64,000 bases of DNA. It comes from Campylobacter sp. CCS1377 (GTDB taxonomy: Bacteria > Campylobacterota > Campylobacteria > Campylobacterales > Campylobacteraceae). The stretch covers positions 1 to 64,000 of the forward strand of contig NZ_CP155620.1 in the NCBI RefSeq assembly GCF_040008265.1. The letters run 5' to 3'. Shown in pieces: positions 1 through 10,899 of the stretch (its first letter is position 1; every line of letters begins with the position of its first letter). The position numbers and the translations under genes were made by a program. The notes under the pieces were generated by a model. That model worked only from the letters and a program-made list of their open reading frames with translations, was not told where the DNA came from and searched no databases.

Positions 1-1305
1 ATGCTAGGAGCTTTCAAAAAAGAGATCACTGAAATAGAATACGAAAATTACATCTCTTCTTTAAAATTCAATGATAAATTAAGCAAAGCAGATTGCCTAG
101 TATTTAATGCCCCAAATGAATTAATAGCTAAATTCATACAAACAAAATATGCCGAAAAAATCGCCTATTTATATGAAGTGCAAAGCGGAAATAAAGCCGA
201 AGTGCAAATTCAAGGACTTAACAACAAAGCCCACACAAAGATCAAACTAGACATTGCAAATATCAAAACACAAAGCACGATTTTAAATCCTTCTTTTACT
301 TTTGAAAGTTTTGTTGTTGGGGATTCTAACAAATATGCTTATTCTGCTTGTGTAGCAGTAAGCAACAAAGACAAATTAGGCAAACTTTATAATCCCATTT
401 TCATTTACGGACCTACAGGACTTGGAAAAACACATTTGCTTCAAGCGGTAGGAAATGCTTGTTTGGAATTAGGAAAAAAAGTCATTTATGCCACAAGTGA
501 AAATTTTGTCAATGATTTTACCTCTCATCTTAGCAATAAAACTATGGAAAAATTTCACGAAAAATACCGAAACTGTGATGTTTTACTCATTGATGATGTG
601 CAATTTTTAGGAAAAACAGATAAAATTCAAGAAGAATTTTTCTTCACTTTCAATACCATTAAAGAAAAATTCGGTCAAATCATAATGACAAGTGATAATC
701 CACCCAATATGCTAAAAGGCATAACAGAACGTTTAAAAAGCCGTTTTGCTAATGGTATTATGGCAGATATCACTCCGCCTCAACTTGATACAAAAATCGC
801 TATCATACGCAAAAAATGTGAATTTAATGGCATTGATTTAGATCAAGAAGTGATTAATTATATAGCCACTTCAATGGGTGATAATATCAGAGAAATCGAA
901 GCGATGATAACAAATTTGCACGCTTATTCAAGGCTAATTGGGCAAAATATTAACCTTGACATTGCAAAAATGATGATGAAAGATCACATAAAAGAAAGAA
1001 AAGAAAACATTTCAATCGAAGATATTTTCTCAATGGTTTGTAAAGAATTAAATATCAAACTTAGTGATATTAAATCCAATAAAAAAACCCAAAATATTGT
1101 CCTTGCTAGAAGAGTAGTGATTTATTTAGCACGCGAACTTACAACGATGTCAATGCCTCAACTTGCTAAATTTTTTGATATGAAAGATCACACAGCAATT
1201 TCACATAATGTGAAAAAAATCAATGAAATTATTGAAAATGATTTAGAATTAAAAAATAAAATAGAAGAATTAAAAAATAAAATTCTAATTAAAACTAAGG
1301 TTTAA
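1..1305 (+). CDS. dnaA: Chromosomal replication initiator DnaA
   Basis: Initiates chromosome replication by binding DnaA boxes at oriC and melting the origin. The protein has a short N-terminal domain I, a Walker A motif (GPTGLGKT, about residues 138-145), a Walker B motif (LLIDDVQFL) and a C-terminal DNA-binding domain with the DnaA signature MKDHTAISHNVKKI. The window opens on this ATG. Compared with the C. jejuni protein as I recall it, about five N-terminal residues seem to be missing, so the true start could lie just upstream, outside the window. It is followed by an oriC-like spacer and dnaN, the usual Campylobacter order. Confidence 0.97.
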   Translation: MLGAFKKEITEIEYENYISSLKFNDKLSKADCLVFNAPNELIAKFIQTKYAEKIAYLYEVQSGNKAEVQIQGLNNKAHTKIKLDIANIKTQSTILNPSFTFESFVVGDSNKYAYSACVAVSNKDKLGKLYNPIFIYGPTGLGKTHLLQAVGNACLELGKKVIYATSENFVNDFTSHLSNKTMEKFHEKYRNCDVLLIDDVQFLGKTDKIQEEFFFTFNTIKEKFGQIIMTSDNPPNMLKGITERLKSRFANGIMADITPPQLDTKIAIIRKKCEFNGIDLDQEVINYIATSMGDNIREIEAMITNLHAYSRLIGQNINLDIAKMMMKDHIKERKENISIEDIFSMVCKELNIKLSDIKSNKKTQNIVLARRVVIYLARELTTMSMPQLAKFFDMKDHTAISHNVKKINEIIENDLELKNKIEELKNKILIKTKV

Positions 1306-1445
1306 ATGTGAAAAAATGTGAAAAAACTAAAAAATATTTTCAACATAAAAATAAAGAAAAAACAGTCACTGAAAACACTTTTTCACATTTTCAACAAGCT
1401 TATTATTATGATGAAAATAAAATTTAAATTCACAAGGAGAAAATT
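1306..1445. other. Putative oriC / DnaA-box cluster between dnaA and dnaN
   Basis: This spacer is very A/T rich and holds repeated DnaA-box-like motifs. TGTGAAAA occurs at 1307-1314 and 1317-1324, and its complement TTTTCACA at 1380-1387. Looser TTTTCAAC copies sit at 1337-1344 and 1388-1395. In Campylobacter jejuni the origin is reported between dnaA and dnaN, so placement and motif repeats agree. Box consensus is from memory; assignment as origin is inference. The dnaN ribosome binding site (AAGGAG) is at the right end. Confidence 0.7.
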
Positions 1446-2513
1446 ATGAAACTTAGCATCAACAAAAACACCCTTGAATCTGCCATAGCTTTATGTAACG
1501 CTTACACAGATAAAAAAGATTCAAGTTCTATTACCTCTCATCTACTTTTTGAAGCACAAGGAGATAAACTTACAATCAAAGCAAATGATTATGAAATAGG
1601 CTTAAACTATAAAATTAAAAAAATTCAAATTGAAAGCTCTGGTTATGCAACAGTTAATAGCAAAAGCATTGCTGATGTGATTAAAAGTTTAAATAACGAA
1701 GATGTTGTTTTAGAAACCATTGATAATTCTTTATTTATCAGACAAAAAAGTACAAAATACAAACTTCCTATGTTTAAATATGAAGATTTCCCATCTTTTC
1801 CAGAAATAGAAGGAAAAAATAAATTTGACATTGATTCTAGCGACTTAAGCCGTTCATTAAAGAAAATTTTACCAGCTATCGATACAAATAACCCAAAATA
1901 TTCTTTAAACGGAGCTTTTCTAGACATTAAAACAGATAAAATTAATTTCGTTGGAACAGATACAAAAAGACTAGCAATTTTTACATTAGATAAAACAAAT
2001 GATAAAGAATTTTCTTTCAGTATCCCTAAAAAAGCCATTATAGAAATGCAAAAACTTTTCTATGAAAAAATTGAAATTTATTATGATGAAAATATGCTTA
2101 TTGCTAAAAATGATAATTTTGAATTCTTCACAAAACTCATTAACGATAAATTTCCTGATTATGAAAAAGTAGTTCCAAAACAAATCACCAAAGAATTTAC
2201 CTTTAAAACTGAAGATTTTATTGATTCTTTAAAAAGAATTAATGTTGTAGCTGAAAAAATGAAACTTCATTTTAATAAAAACAAACTCATTTTTGAAGGT
2301 ATTAGCCTTGATAATGTTGAAGCAAAAACAGAATTAGAACTTGAACTTGATATAGAAGATAACTTTGATCTTAGTATTAAAATCAAATATCTAATTGATT
2401 TCTTAAATTCCATAGAAAGTGAAGAATTTAAAATAAGCATTAATGAGCCAAATTTGGCTTTTATAGTAAGTTCAGCTGAACTTCAAACTGTAATTATGCC
2501 AGTAATTTTATAA
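1446..2513 (+). CDS. dnaN: DNA polymerase III sliding clamp, beta subunit
   Basis: Forms the ring-shaped clamp that tethers DNA polymerase III to DNA. The 355-residue length is normal for the family, and the C-terminus (IMPVIL) matches the usual MPM(R/V)L-like end. The start has a good AAGGAG site 5-6 bases upstream. It lies between dnaA and gyrB, with only 9 bases before gyrB, so the two are probably co-transcribed. Confidence 0.97.
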   Translation: MKLSINKNTLESAIALCNAYTDKKDSSSITSHLLFEAQGDKLTIKANDYEIGLNYKIKKIQIESSGYATVNSKSIADVIKSLNNEDVVLETIDNSLFIRQKSTKYKLPMFKYEDFPSFPEIEGKNKFDIDSSDLSRSLKKILPAIDTNNPKYSLNGAFLDIKTDKINFVGTDTKRLAIFTLDKTNDKEFSFSIPKKAIIEMQKLFYEKIEIYYDENMLIAKNDNFEFFTKLINDKFPDYEKVVPKQITKEFTFKTEDFIDSLKRINVVAEKMKLHFNKNKLIFEGISLDNVEAKTELELELDIEDNFDLSIKIKYLIDFLNSIESEEFKISINEPNLAFIVSSAELQTVIMPVIL

Positions 2514-2522
2514 GGATAATAA

Positions 2523-4844
<2,322 letters not shown>

Positions 4845-4846
4845 AT

Positions 4847-4879
4847 AATAAGTTTGAAATTTTGAATTTCAAACTTATT
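4847..4879. terminator. Bidirectional terminator between gyrB and phosS
   Basis: A perfect 15-bp inverted repeat has arms at 4847-4861 and 4865-4879 around a 3-base loop. Its ends are A/T runs, so it can end transcription from gyrB on the plus strand and from phosS on the minus strand. It sits exactly between the two convergent stop codons. Confidence 0.75.
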
Positions 4880-6174
4880 TAAAGGGTTAAATTTATCTTA
4901 AAAGAAAAAATACTGCCTTGATTAGGAATGGATTTTATATTTAAATGGCTTTGGTGAAGTGAAAGAATTTTTTTAACTAAAAACAATCCTAAACCAAAAG
5001 AATTGTTAGTTTTATTATTAATTTTATAAAATTTTTTTGTAATAGATTTTATATGTTTTGCTTCTATGCCTATGCCTTTGTCTTCAATTGTAAATTCTTT
5101 ATCATATACTTTTATAATTATCTCATTTTTGCTATATTTTAAGGCGTTTGAAATTAAATTTATAATTACTTGCTCGATTAAAAATAAATCTGCCTTAATT
5201 AAGGTGGTTTCTCCATAAATTTTAATTCTTTCTTCATTAAAAGAATTTGCAAGTTCTTTCGAAATTTCAAACAAATCAAAAATCTCTAAATTTAAAGAAT
5301 TAGAATTTAAATTAAAAACCAAATTTAATTTATGTGTTAAATTATTTATTTTAAAACTTTGTTTTTGAATTTTATGCAGTAAAAATTCCTTAGTTTTTTC
5401 ATCATTTTCATTTTTTAAACTTTCTAAACTTATATCAATCACGCTCAATGGGTTTTTTAGTTCGTGAGAAATTGTGCTGATTATATTGTTTAATTGTGAA
5501 TTTTTCATTTTAATTTTTTTGGCTTGTTTTTTTGCTCTTATATCTTGTTTTAAATACAATTCTTTTATTTTTAGTATTTTGGAATTTAAAAAATTTAAAT
5601 CCTTAAAAAAGGTTTTTTTAAATACAAAATCACTTTCATTGTTTATATTTTTAATGAAAAATAATAAATCCTTAAAATACCACTTAAAGATGTAAAAAAT
5701 AAAAATGGCAATTAAAGCTAAAATTATTATAAAAAGAATAAAAATAAAAGCATTATTAATCCAATAATATTTTATTTGATTGCTTAGCTTTGGATAGACT
5801 ATAATAATGTATTGATATTTTTCAAATTCATAGGCTTTATAAAAAATTTCTTTTTTTTCTAAAAAATCATTTGTTGTATTATAATCAAATTTATTTTTGA
5901 AAAAATCAAAATTTTGTAGAGAAGAAAATATTTTCCCATCTTTTTTAATTACAAAATCCGCTCTAGTTTGTGAAGCAAAATTTTTTATATTTTTTTCATT
6001 TAAATTTTGAAGAATTGAAAACCTTAAAACATCATCTAAACTTTTTAATTTTTGCTCATAAGTGTTTTTGATGATATTATTAATATAACTTTCATTAATA
6101 AAATAAAAAATACTTGTAAAACCAAGACAGATGATTAAAAAAAGATAAAAAAAGAAAGTTTTTATTTTTAACAT
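4879..6174 (-). CDS. phosS: Sensor histidine kinase, PhosS-like (phosphate regulon)
   Basis: Membrane sensor kinase. Two transmembrane segments (about residues 5-27 and 141-166) flank a roughly 110-residue extracytoplasmic sensor. The kinase core shows the H-box SHELKNPLS (phosphorylated His about 237), the N-box NLISNALKYS, the G1 box DKGIGIE and the G2 box FGLGLFLVKKIL. It overlaps the upstream regulator gene by 7 bases, so the pair is one transcript. It is divergent from pstSCAB, which supports a role like C. jejuni PhosS in sensing phosphate limitation. Specificity is inferred from context; the sensor domain itself is not diagnostic. Confidence 0.8.
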   Translation of the reverse strand: MLKIKTFFFYLFLIICLGFTSIFYFINESYINNIIKNTYEQKLKSLDDVLRFSILQNLNEKNIKNFASQTRADFVIKKDGKIFSSLQNFDFFKNKFDYNTTNDFLEKKEIFYKAYEFEKYQYIIIVYPKLSNQIKYYWINNAFIFILFIIILALIAIFIFYIFKWYFKDLLFFIKNINNESDFVFKKTFFKDLNFLNSKILKIKELYLKQDIRAKKQAKKIKMKNSQLNNIISTISHELKNPLSVIDISLESLKNENDEKTKEFLLHKIQKQSFKINNLTHKLNLVFNLNSNSLNLEIFDLFEISKELANSFNEERIKIYGETTLIKADLFLIEQVIINLISNALKYSKNEIIIKVYDKEFTIEDKGIGIEAKHIKSITKKFYKINNKTNNSFGLGLFLVKKILSLHQSHLNIKSIPNQGSIFSFKINLTL

Positions 6175-6824
6175 AATTTATAGCCAACTGATCTTATGGA
6201 AATAATTTTTTCTTTAAAAGCTGGAATTTTTTGCTTTAATCTTAAAATAGCAGTATTGATGGTTTTATCGCCCGTGGTGTCATTTTTCCATACTTGTTCG
6301 CTTAAAAATTGTCTACTTAAAAGTTGATTTTTGTATGTGAAAAAGCATTTTAAAAGCTCGATATCAAGTGTGGTGAGATTGGGTATTTTTTCATCTTTGA
6401 ATTTTAGAATTCTTTCATCTATGTTTAAAACAAAGTTCTCAAAAATTAAAATTTCTTTTTTTGTATTTCTTTTGGTTATTGCTTTGATTCTAAATAATAA
6501 CTCATTGAAATTAAAAGGCTTGCAAATATAATCATCACAACCCTCTTTAAAGCCATCTAAAATATCTTTTTGCAAAGTTTTAGCACTTAAGAAAATCACC
6601 GCTTCATCGTAGCCATTTGTTCTTAGTTTTTTTATCAGTTCTACGCTGTCTCCACTCGGTAAATTTCTATCCATGATGATTAAATCAATTTCGTTATTGT
6701 CTAAGAAATTTTCTAAGTCAAAAATATCAAAAAAACTATAGATTTTATATTTTTCTTGACTCAATTTAAGACTGATTAATTCATTTAAATCTTTATCATC
6801 TTCGATTAAAACTATATTTAACAT
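6168..6824 (-). CDS. phosR: Response regulator, PhosR-like (OmpR family)
   Basis: DNA-binding partner of the kinase encoded just downstream. The receiver domain has the acidic pair IEDD near residues 8-10, phospho-acceptor Asp52 (IIMDRNLP) and the conserved lysine in CKPFNF near 102. The C-terminal half is an OmpR/PhoB winged helix with the pattern TTLDIELLKCF and a final RSVGYKL. It is transcribed away from pstS, and a PHO-box-like site lies in the shared upstream region. The PhosR name rests on this context. Confidence 0.82.
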   Translation of the reverse strand: MLNIVLIEDDKDLNELISLKLSQEKYKIYSFFDIFDLENFLDNNEIDLIIMDRNLPSGDSVELIKKLRTNGYDEAVIFLSAKTLQKDILDGFKEGCDDYICKPFNFNELLFRIKAITKRNTKKEILIFENFVLNIDERILKFKDEKIPNLTTLDIELLKCFFTYKNQLLSRQFLSEQVWKNDTTGDKTINTAILRLKQKIPAFKEKIISIRSVGYKLC

Positions 6825-6964
6825 GGCAGGAATTATAACAAAATTTTTGCAAATTCAAATTTTGAAATATTTTTATTGCAAGATGAAATTATTTTTAATG
6901 ATTAGCAAAATTAATACAAAATAGAGCAATGCGTAGTATTGGGCTGGGAAGTCTTTAAGGGGTT

Positions 6965-7012
6965 AAAAGGGCGAAAGCTCTTTTGTAGCAAAGTGGAATT
7001 TATTTCCGCTAC
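6965..7012. other. Hairpin-forming stretch in the phosR-pstS spacer
   Basis: The 264-base spacer between phosR and pstS holds an 8-bp stem capped by a GAAA tetraloop (arms 6965-6972 and 6977-6984, one G-U pair). It is followed by a weaker inverted repeat pairing GTAGC (6985-6989) with GCTAC (7008-7012). It may be a structured leader, a terminator for a short transcript or a decayed repeat; function unknown. Confidence 0.4.
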
Positions 7013-7024
7013 GAAGTCAAAAAT

Positions 7025-7040
7025 GTATCCAAAATGTTTC
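7025..7040 (+). promoter_or_regulatory. PHO-box-like PhosR operator upstream of pstS
   Basis: GTATCCAAAATGTTTC matches the Campylobacter PHO box described as GTTTCNAAAANGTTTC at every fixed base but one. It ends 48 bases before the pstS start codon, the expected place for a PhosR activation site. The consensus is from memory; binding is inferred. Confidence 0.75.
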
Positions 7041-7088
7041 CAAGTTTTTTTACACTTCCATTACTTTTTTTAAAAGTAAGGAGAAAAT

Positions 7089-8084
7089 ATGAAAAAAATT
7101 CTAGCTTTGAGTGTGGCAAGTTGTGCGTTTTTTAGTGCTTTGAATGCTGTAGATTTAAAAATCGCAGGTAGCTCAACCGTGTATCCTTTTACTTCTTTTG
7201 TTGCTGAAGAATATGCAGCAATTAATAATGCCAAAACCCCTATTGTGGAAAGTTTAGGCACAGGAGGTGGGTTTAAGGTATTTTGCGAAGGAATTACTGA
7301 TATTTCTAATGCTTCAAGACCTATAAAATCAAGTGAGTTTGAAGCTTGTCAAAAAGCAGGAATTACTGACATAGTAGGCATCATGATAGGTTATGATGGT
7401 ATAGTTTTAGCACAAAATAAAGCTAATGCGCCTTTAAATATCACAATGAAAGAGCTTTTTTTAGCATTAGCTAAAGAAGTGCCTCAAGATGGCAAACTTA
7501 TACCAAATCCTTACACAAACTGGCAACAAATCAATAAAAATTTACCAAATCGTAAAATCACTATCTATGGCCCTCCATCAAGTTCAGGCACGAGAGATAC
7601 CATAGAAGAGCTTGTAATGAGCGAAGTTTCTAAAAAAATTCCAGAATACAAAGGCGCTTATAAAACCATCCGTCAAGACTCAGCTTTTATACCAAGTGGG
7701 GAAAACGATAATTTAATCGTTTCAAAATTAAGTGTTGATAAAGATGCTTTTGGGCTTTTTGGATATGGCTTTTTATCGAGCAATGAAGATAAAATCAACG
7801 CTACAACAATCGATAACATAGAAGCAAATGCAAAAAATATCATGGAAGGTAAATATGAACTTGCAAGAAGTTTGTATATTTATATCAATGCTAATAAAAA
7901 TCCAAAAGAAAGTTTTGAGTTTGCAAAAATTTATATGAGTGATGATTTAGCAAAAAGTGGTGGCGAACTTGAAAAAATAGGACTTGTTCCTTTAAGTGAG
8001 ATTAATTTAAAAGCTACACAAAAACATATAGAAGATAGAAAAATCTTAAATGAAGAGCTTGTAAAAGCTGGAAAAGTTTTTTAA
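7089..8084 (+). CDS. pstS: Phosphate-binding protein PstS
   Basis: Periplasmic phosphate receptor of the high-affinity Pst ABC transporter. It has a signal peptide (MKKILALSV..., cleavage near residue 20 after ALNA) and phosphate-contact motifs AGSSTVYPF near 26-34 and SSSGTRDT near 162-169. The length of 331 aa is normal. A strong AAGGAG precedes the ATG. It is the first gene of a tight pstSCAB operon downstream of the PHO-box-like site, so phosphate limitation probably induces it. Confidence 0.93.
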   Translation: MKKILALSVASCAFFSALNAVDLKIAGSSTVYPFTSFVAEEYAAINNAKTPIVESLGTGGGFKVFCEGITDISNASRPIKSSEFEACQKAGITDIVGIMIGYDGIVLAQNKANAPLNITMKELFLALAKEVPQDGKLIPNPYTNWQQINKNLPNRKITIYGPPSSSGTRDTIEELVMSEVSKKIPEYKGAYKTIRQDSAFIPSGENDNLIVSKLSVDKDAFGLFGYGFLSSNEDKINATTIDNIEANAKNIMEGKYELARSLYIYINANKNPKESFEFAKIYMSDDLAKSGGELEKIGLVPLSEINLKATQKHIEDRKILNEELVKAGKVF

Positions 8085-8093
8085 GGAAAAGTT

Positions 8094-9008
8094 TTGCTAA
8101 AAGAAAAAATCATTAAATTTGCGCTTTTTTTATGTGCTTTTGTAAGTGTGATAGTAAGTTTTGCTATCATGCTTACGATTTTAATCGAAGCTTTGAAATT
8201 CTTTCAAAAAGAAAGTGTAATCACTTTTTTATTTTCAAATGAGTGGGCAGCAGATGTAGCGTTTATGAGTGCTGATGGCGCAAGCAAACAAGGTGTTTTT
8301 GGTGCACTTTCCTTATTTTGGGGTACTTTTTATATTTCCTTAATCGCTATGTTAACCGCCTTACCTTTGGGTGTAATGTGTGCTTTATATTTGGGCGTTT
8401 TTGCAGGCAAAAAATCTAAAAATTACTTAAAACCTATTTTAGAAATCATTGCAGGAATTCCAACCGTTGTTTTTGGATTTTTTGCCGCTATAGTTGTAGC
8501 ACCTTTTATCGTGTGGTTTTTTGCGCTTTTTGGTATTAATGCGAGTTTTCAAAGTGCTTTGGGAGCTGGATTTATCATGGGTATTATGATAGTGCCTATT
8601 GTGGCTTCTTTGTCGCAAGATTGCATTGAAGTAGTAAGCGAAAAAAGAATAAACGCCGCTTTAGCCTTAGGAATGACAAAAAAAGAAGTGGTTTTTGCTG
8701 TGATTTTACCTGAAGCCATTCCAGGTATAGTAGCAGCTTGTCTTTTGGGACTTTCAAGGGCTTTGGGTGAAACCATGATAGTAGTAATGGCAGCTTCTTT
8801 GCGTCCAAATTTAACTATGAATTTCTTAGAAGATATGACAACGGTTACTGTAAAAATCGTTGAAGCATTAAGCGGGGATCAAGCTTTTGATAGTTCTTTA
8901 GCTTTAAGTGCATTTTCTTTAGGTTTGGTACTTTTTATTATCACTTTAATCATTAATATGTTTAGCGTTTATTTAATCAATCGCTTTCATAAAAGGAAAA
9001 ATTTATGA
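8094..9008 (+). CDS. pstC: Phosphate ABC transporter permease PstC
   Basis: Inner-membrane permease of the Pst transporter. The sequence is strongly hydrophobic with about six membrane spans and carries the ABC-permease EAA loop (EAIPGIVAACLLGLSRALGE). I take TTG at 8094 as the start because AAGGA lies about 9 bases upstream and no closer ATG fits. The stop codon overlaps the ATG of pstA, showing translational coupling. Confidence 0.93.
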   Translation: MLKEKIIKFALFLCAFVSVIVSFAIMLTILIEALKFFQKESVITFLFSNEWAADVAFMSADGASKQGVFGALSLFWGTFYISLIAMLTALPLGVMCALYLGVFAGKKSKNYLKPILEIIAGIPTVVFGFFAAIVVAPFIVWFFALFGINASFQSALGAGFIMGIMIVPIVASLSQDCIEVVSEKRINAALALGMTKKEVVFAVILPEAIPGIVAACLLGLSRALGETMIVVMAASLRPNLTMNFLEDMTTVTVKIVEALSGDQAFDSSLALSAFSLGLVLFIITLIINMFSVYLINRFHKRKNL

Positions 9009-10093
9009 AAAAACTTTTCAAAAAAAGACAAAAGGCTTCAAAATCTTTTAAAAGACTTTGCAAAATGGGGCTTTATATTAATTTAATTTTTCTTTGTATT
9101 TTTTTAGGCAGTGTAGGATATCTAGGAATCGGGGCTTTTAAGCAAACTTATATTTTTGTAGAGCCTGATAGAAATTCGCCTTCTTATGAGCTTTTATCGC
9201 GTGCAGAACAAAGAAAAATTAGAACAGGACAAGTAAGCGAAAAATCTTGGCTTTTGGCAAATTCAGAAGTAGATCAATACATGAAAGAAAATTATAATCG
9301 TTTGAGTGAAGAGCAAAGAATTTTAGTAGATAAATTAACACAAAATGGCGAAATAAAGCTTAAATTTAATACTAATTTCTTTTTAAACGGAGATTCTAAG
9401 TCGCCTGAAAGTGCTGGAATTTTATCTTCTATCGTAGGGACTTTACTTGTCATGCTTGTTTGCATGGCGGTGAGCGTGCCTGTGGGTATAGCAGCAGCGA
9501 TTTATTTGGAAGAATTTGCACCACAAAATATGTTTACTCATTTTATAGAAGTTTGTATTAATAACTTGGCCAGTATTCCTAGTATTTTGTTTGGGCTTTT
9601 GGGACTTGGAATATTTATTAATCTTTTTGGAATGCCTAGATCAAGTGCTTTAGTGGGCGGGCTTACTTTGGCGATTATGAGTTTGCCTATTATCATTGTT
9701 TCGACTAAGGCAGCTTTAAAAAGTGTGGATATAAATATGAAAAACGCGGCTTATGCTTTGGGTATGACTAAAGTGCAAATGGTAAAAGGCATAATGCTAC
9801 CTTTGGCTATGCCTATGATTTTAACAGGATCTATTTTAACTCTAGCACAAGCTATCGGTGAGACTGCACCTTTGATGATTATCGGTATGATAGCTTTTAT
9901 TCCAGATGCGGCAAATTCGGTTTTTGATGCAACAAGTGTACTGCCTGCTCAAATTTATTCATGGTCGGCTATGCCAGAACGCGCATTTTTAGAAAAAACA
10001 GCGGCGGGCATTATTGTGCTTTTGGGGCTTTTAGTGGTGCTAAATCTTAGTGCAATACTTTTAAGAAAATATTTTCAAGGAAGATTAAAATGA
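9005..10093 (+). CDS. pstA: Phosphate ABC transporter permease PstA
   Basis: Second membrane subunit of the Pst transporter. An N-terminal membrane span is followed by about 100 residues of soluble sequence and then the permease core, with an EAA-type loop ([20 protein letters not shown]). At 362 aa it is longer than E. coli PstA because of the soluble N-terminal insert. It overlaps pstC by 4 bases and pstB by 4 bases. Confidence 0.93.
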   Translation: MKKLFKKRQKASKSFKRLCKMGLYINLIFLCIFLGSVGYLGIGAFKQTYIFVEPDRNSPSYELLSRAEQRKIRTGQVSEKSWLLANSEVDQYMKENYNRLSEEQRILVDKLTQNGEIKLKFNTNFFLNGDSKSPESAGILSSIVGTLLVMLVCMAVSVPVGIAAAIYLEEFAPQNMFTHFIEVCINNLASIPSILFGLLGLGIFINLFGMPRSSALVGGLTLAIMSLPIIIVSTKAALKSVDINMKNAAYALGMTKVQMVKGIMLPLAMPMILTGSILTLAQAIGETAPLMIIGMIAFIPDAANSVFDATSVLPAQIYSWSAMPERAFLEKTAAGIIVLLGLLVVLNLSAILLRKYFQGRLK

Positions 10094-10830
10094 TAGCAAA
10101 AACAACAAATTTAAATTTATTTTATGGCAAAAAACAAGCTTTATTTGATATCAATATGCAAATAGCAAAAAATAAAATTACTGCTCTTATAGGTGCTTCA
10201 GGGTGTGGGAAATCAACATTTTTGCGTTGTTTTAACAGAATGAATGATAAAATCGCAAAAATTGATGGACTGGTAGAAATTGACAATAAAGATGTGAAAA
10301 ATCAAGATGTAGTGGTTTTGCGTAAAAATGTGGGTATGGTTTTTCAACAACCCAATGTTTTTGTAAAAAGCATTTATGAAAATATTTCCTATGCGCCAAA
10401 ACTTCATGGAATGATTAAAAATAAAGATGATGAAGAAGCTTTGGTGGTGGATTGTCTTAAAAAAGTAGGGTTATATGAAGAGGTAAAAGATAAATTAAAG
10501 CAAAATGCCTTAGCACTTTCGGGCGGACAGCAACAACGCCTTTGCATTGCAAGAGCTTTAGCGATAAAACCTAAACTTTTGCTTTTAGATGAGCCAACTT
10601 CTGCACTTGATCCTATAAGTTCAGGCGTTATTGAAGAGCTTTTAAAGGAATTAAGCCATAATCTTTCTATGATCATGGTGACACACAATATGCAACAAGG
10701 CAAACGCGTGGCAGATTTTGTAGCATTTTTTCATTTAGGAGAGCTTGTAGAATTTGGTGAAAGCAAGGAATTTTTTAAAAATCCAAAAGAAGAAAAAACC
10801 AAAGCTTATCTAAGCGGTGCTTTTGGGTGA
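10090..10830 (+). CDS. pstB: Phosphate ABC transporter ATPase PstB
   Basis: Cytoplasmic ATPase that powers phosphate import. It shows Walker [10 protein letters not shown] near residue 36, the Q-loop FQQPNVF, the signature [15 protein letters not shown], Walker [14 protein letters not shown] and the switch histidine (MVTHNM). Length is typical. It closes the pst operon; no phoU gene follows in this window. Confidence 0.95.
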   Translation: MIAKTTNLNLFYGKKQALFDINMQIAKNKITALIGASGCGKSTFLRCFNRMNDKIAKIDGLVEIDNKDVKNQDVVVLRKNVGMVFQQPNVFVKSIYENISYAPKLHGMIKNKDDEEALVVDCLKKVGLYEEVKDKLKQNALALSGGQQQRLCIARALAIKPKLLLLDEPTSALDPISSGVIEELLKELSHNLSMIMVTHNMQQGKRVADFVAFFHLGELVEFGESKEFFKNPKEEKTKAYLSGAFG

Positions 10831-10861
10831 GATTTATACAAAAAAAAGTATATTTTTATTA

Positions 10862-10899
10862 AAATCATATCTTTAAATATTTTTTTAAGGATATGATTT
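10862..10899 (+). promoter_or_regulatory. Hairpin covering the ribosome binding site and TTG start of the R-M gene
   Basis: Arms at 10862-10874 and 10887-10899 pair over 13 bp with one G-U pair around a 12-base A/T loop. The right arm contains the AAGGA ribosome binding site (10887-10891) and the first two bases of the TTG start codon at 10898. In mRNA this would hide the translation start. It lacks a clear T tail, which makes a simple terminator less likely, though that is not excluded. Confidence 0.55.
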
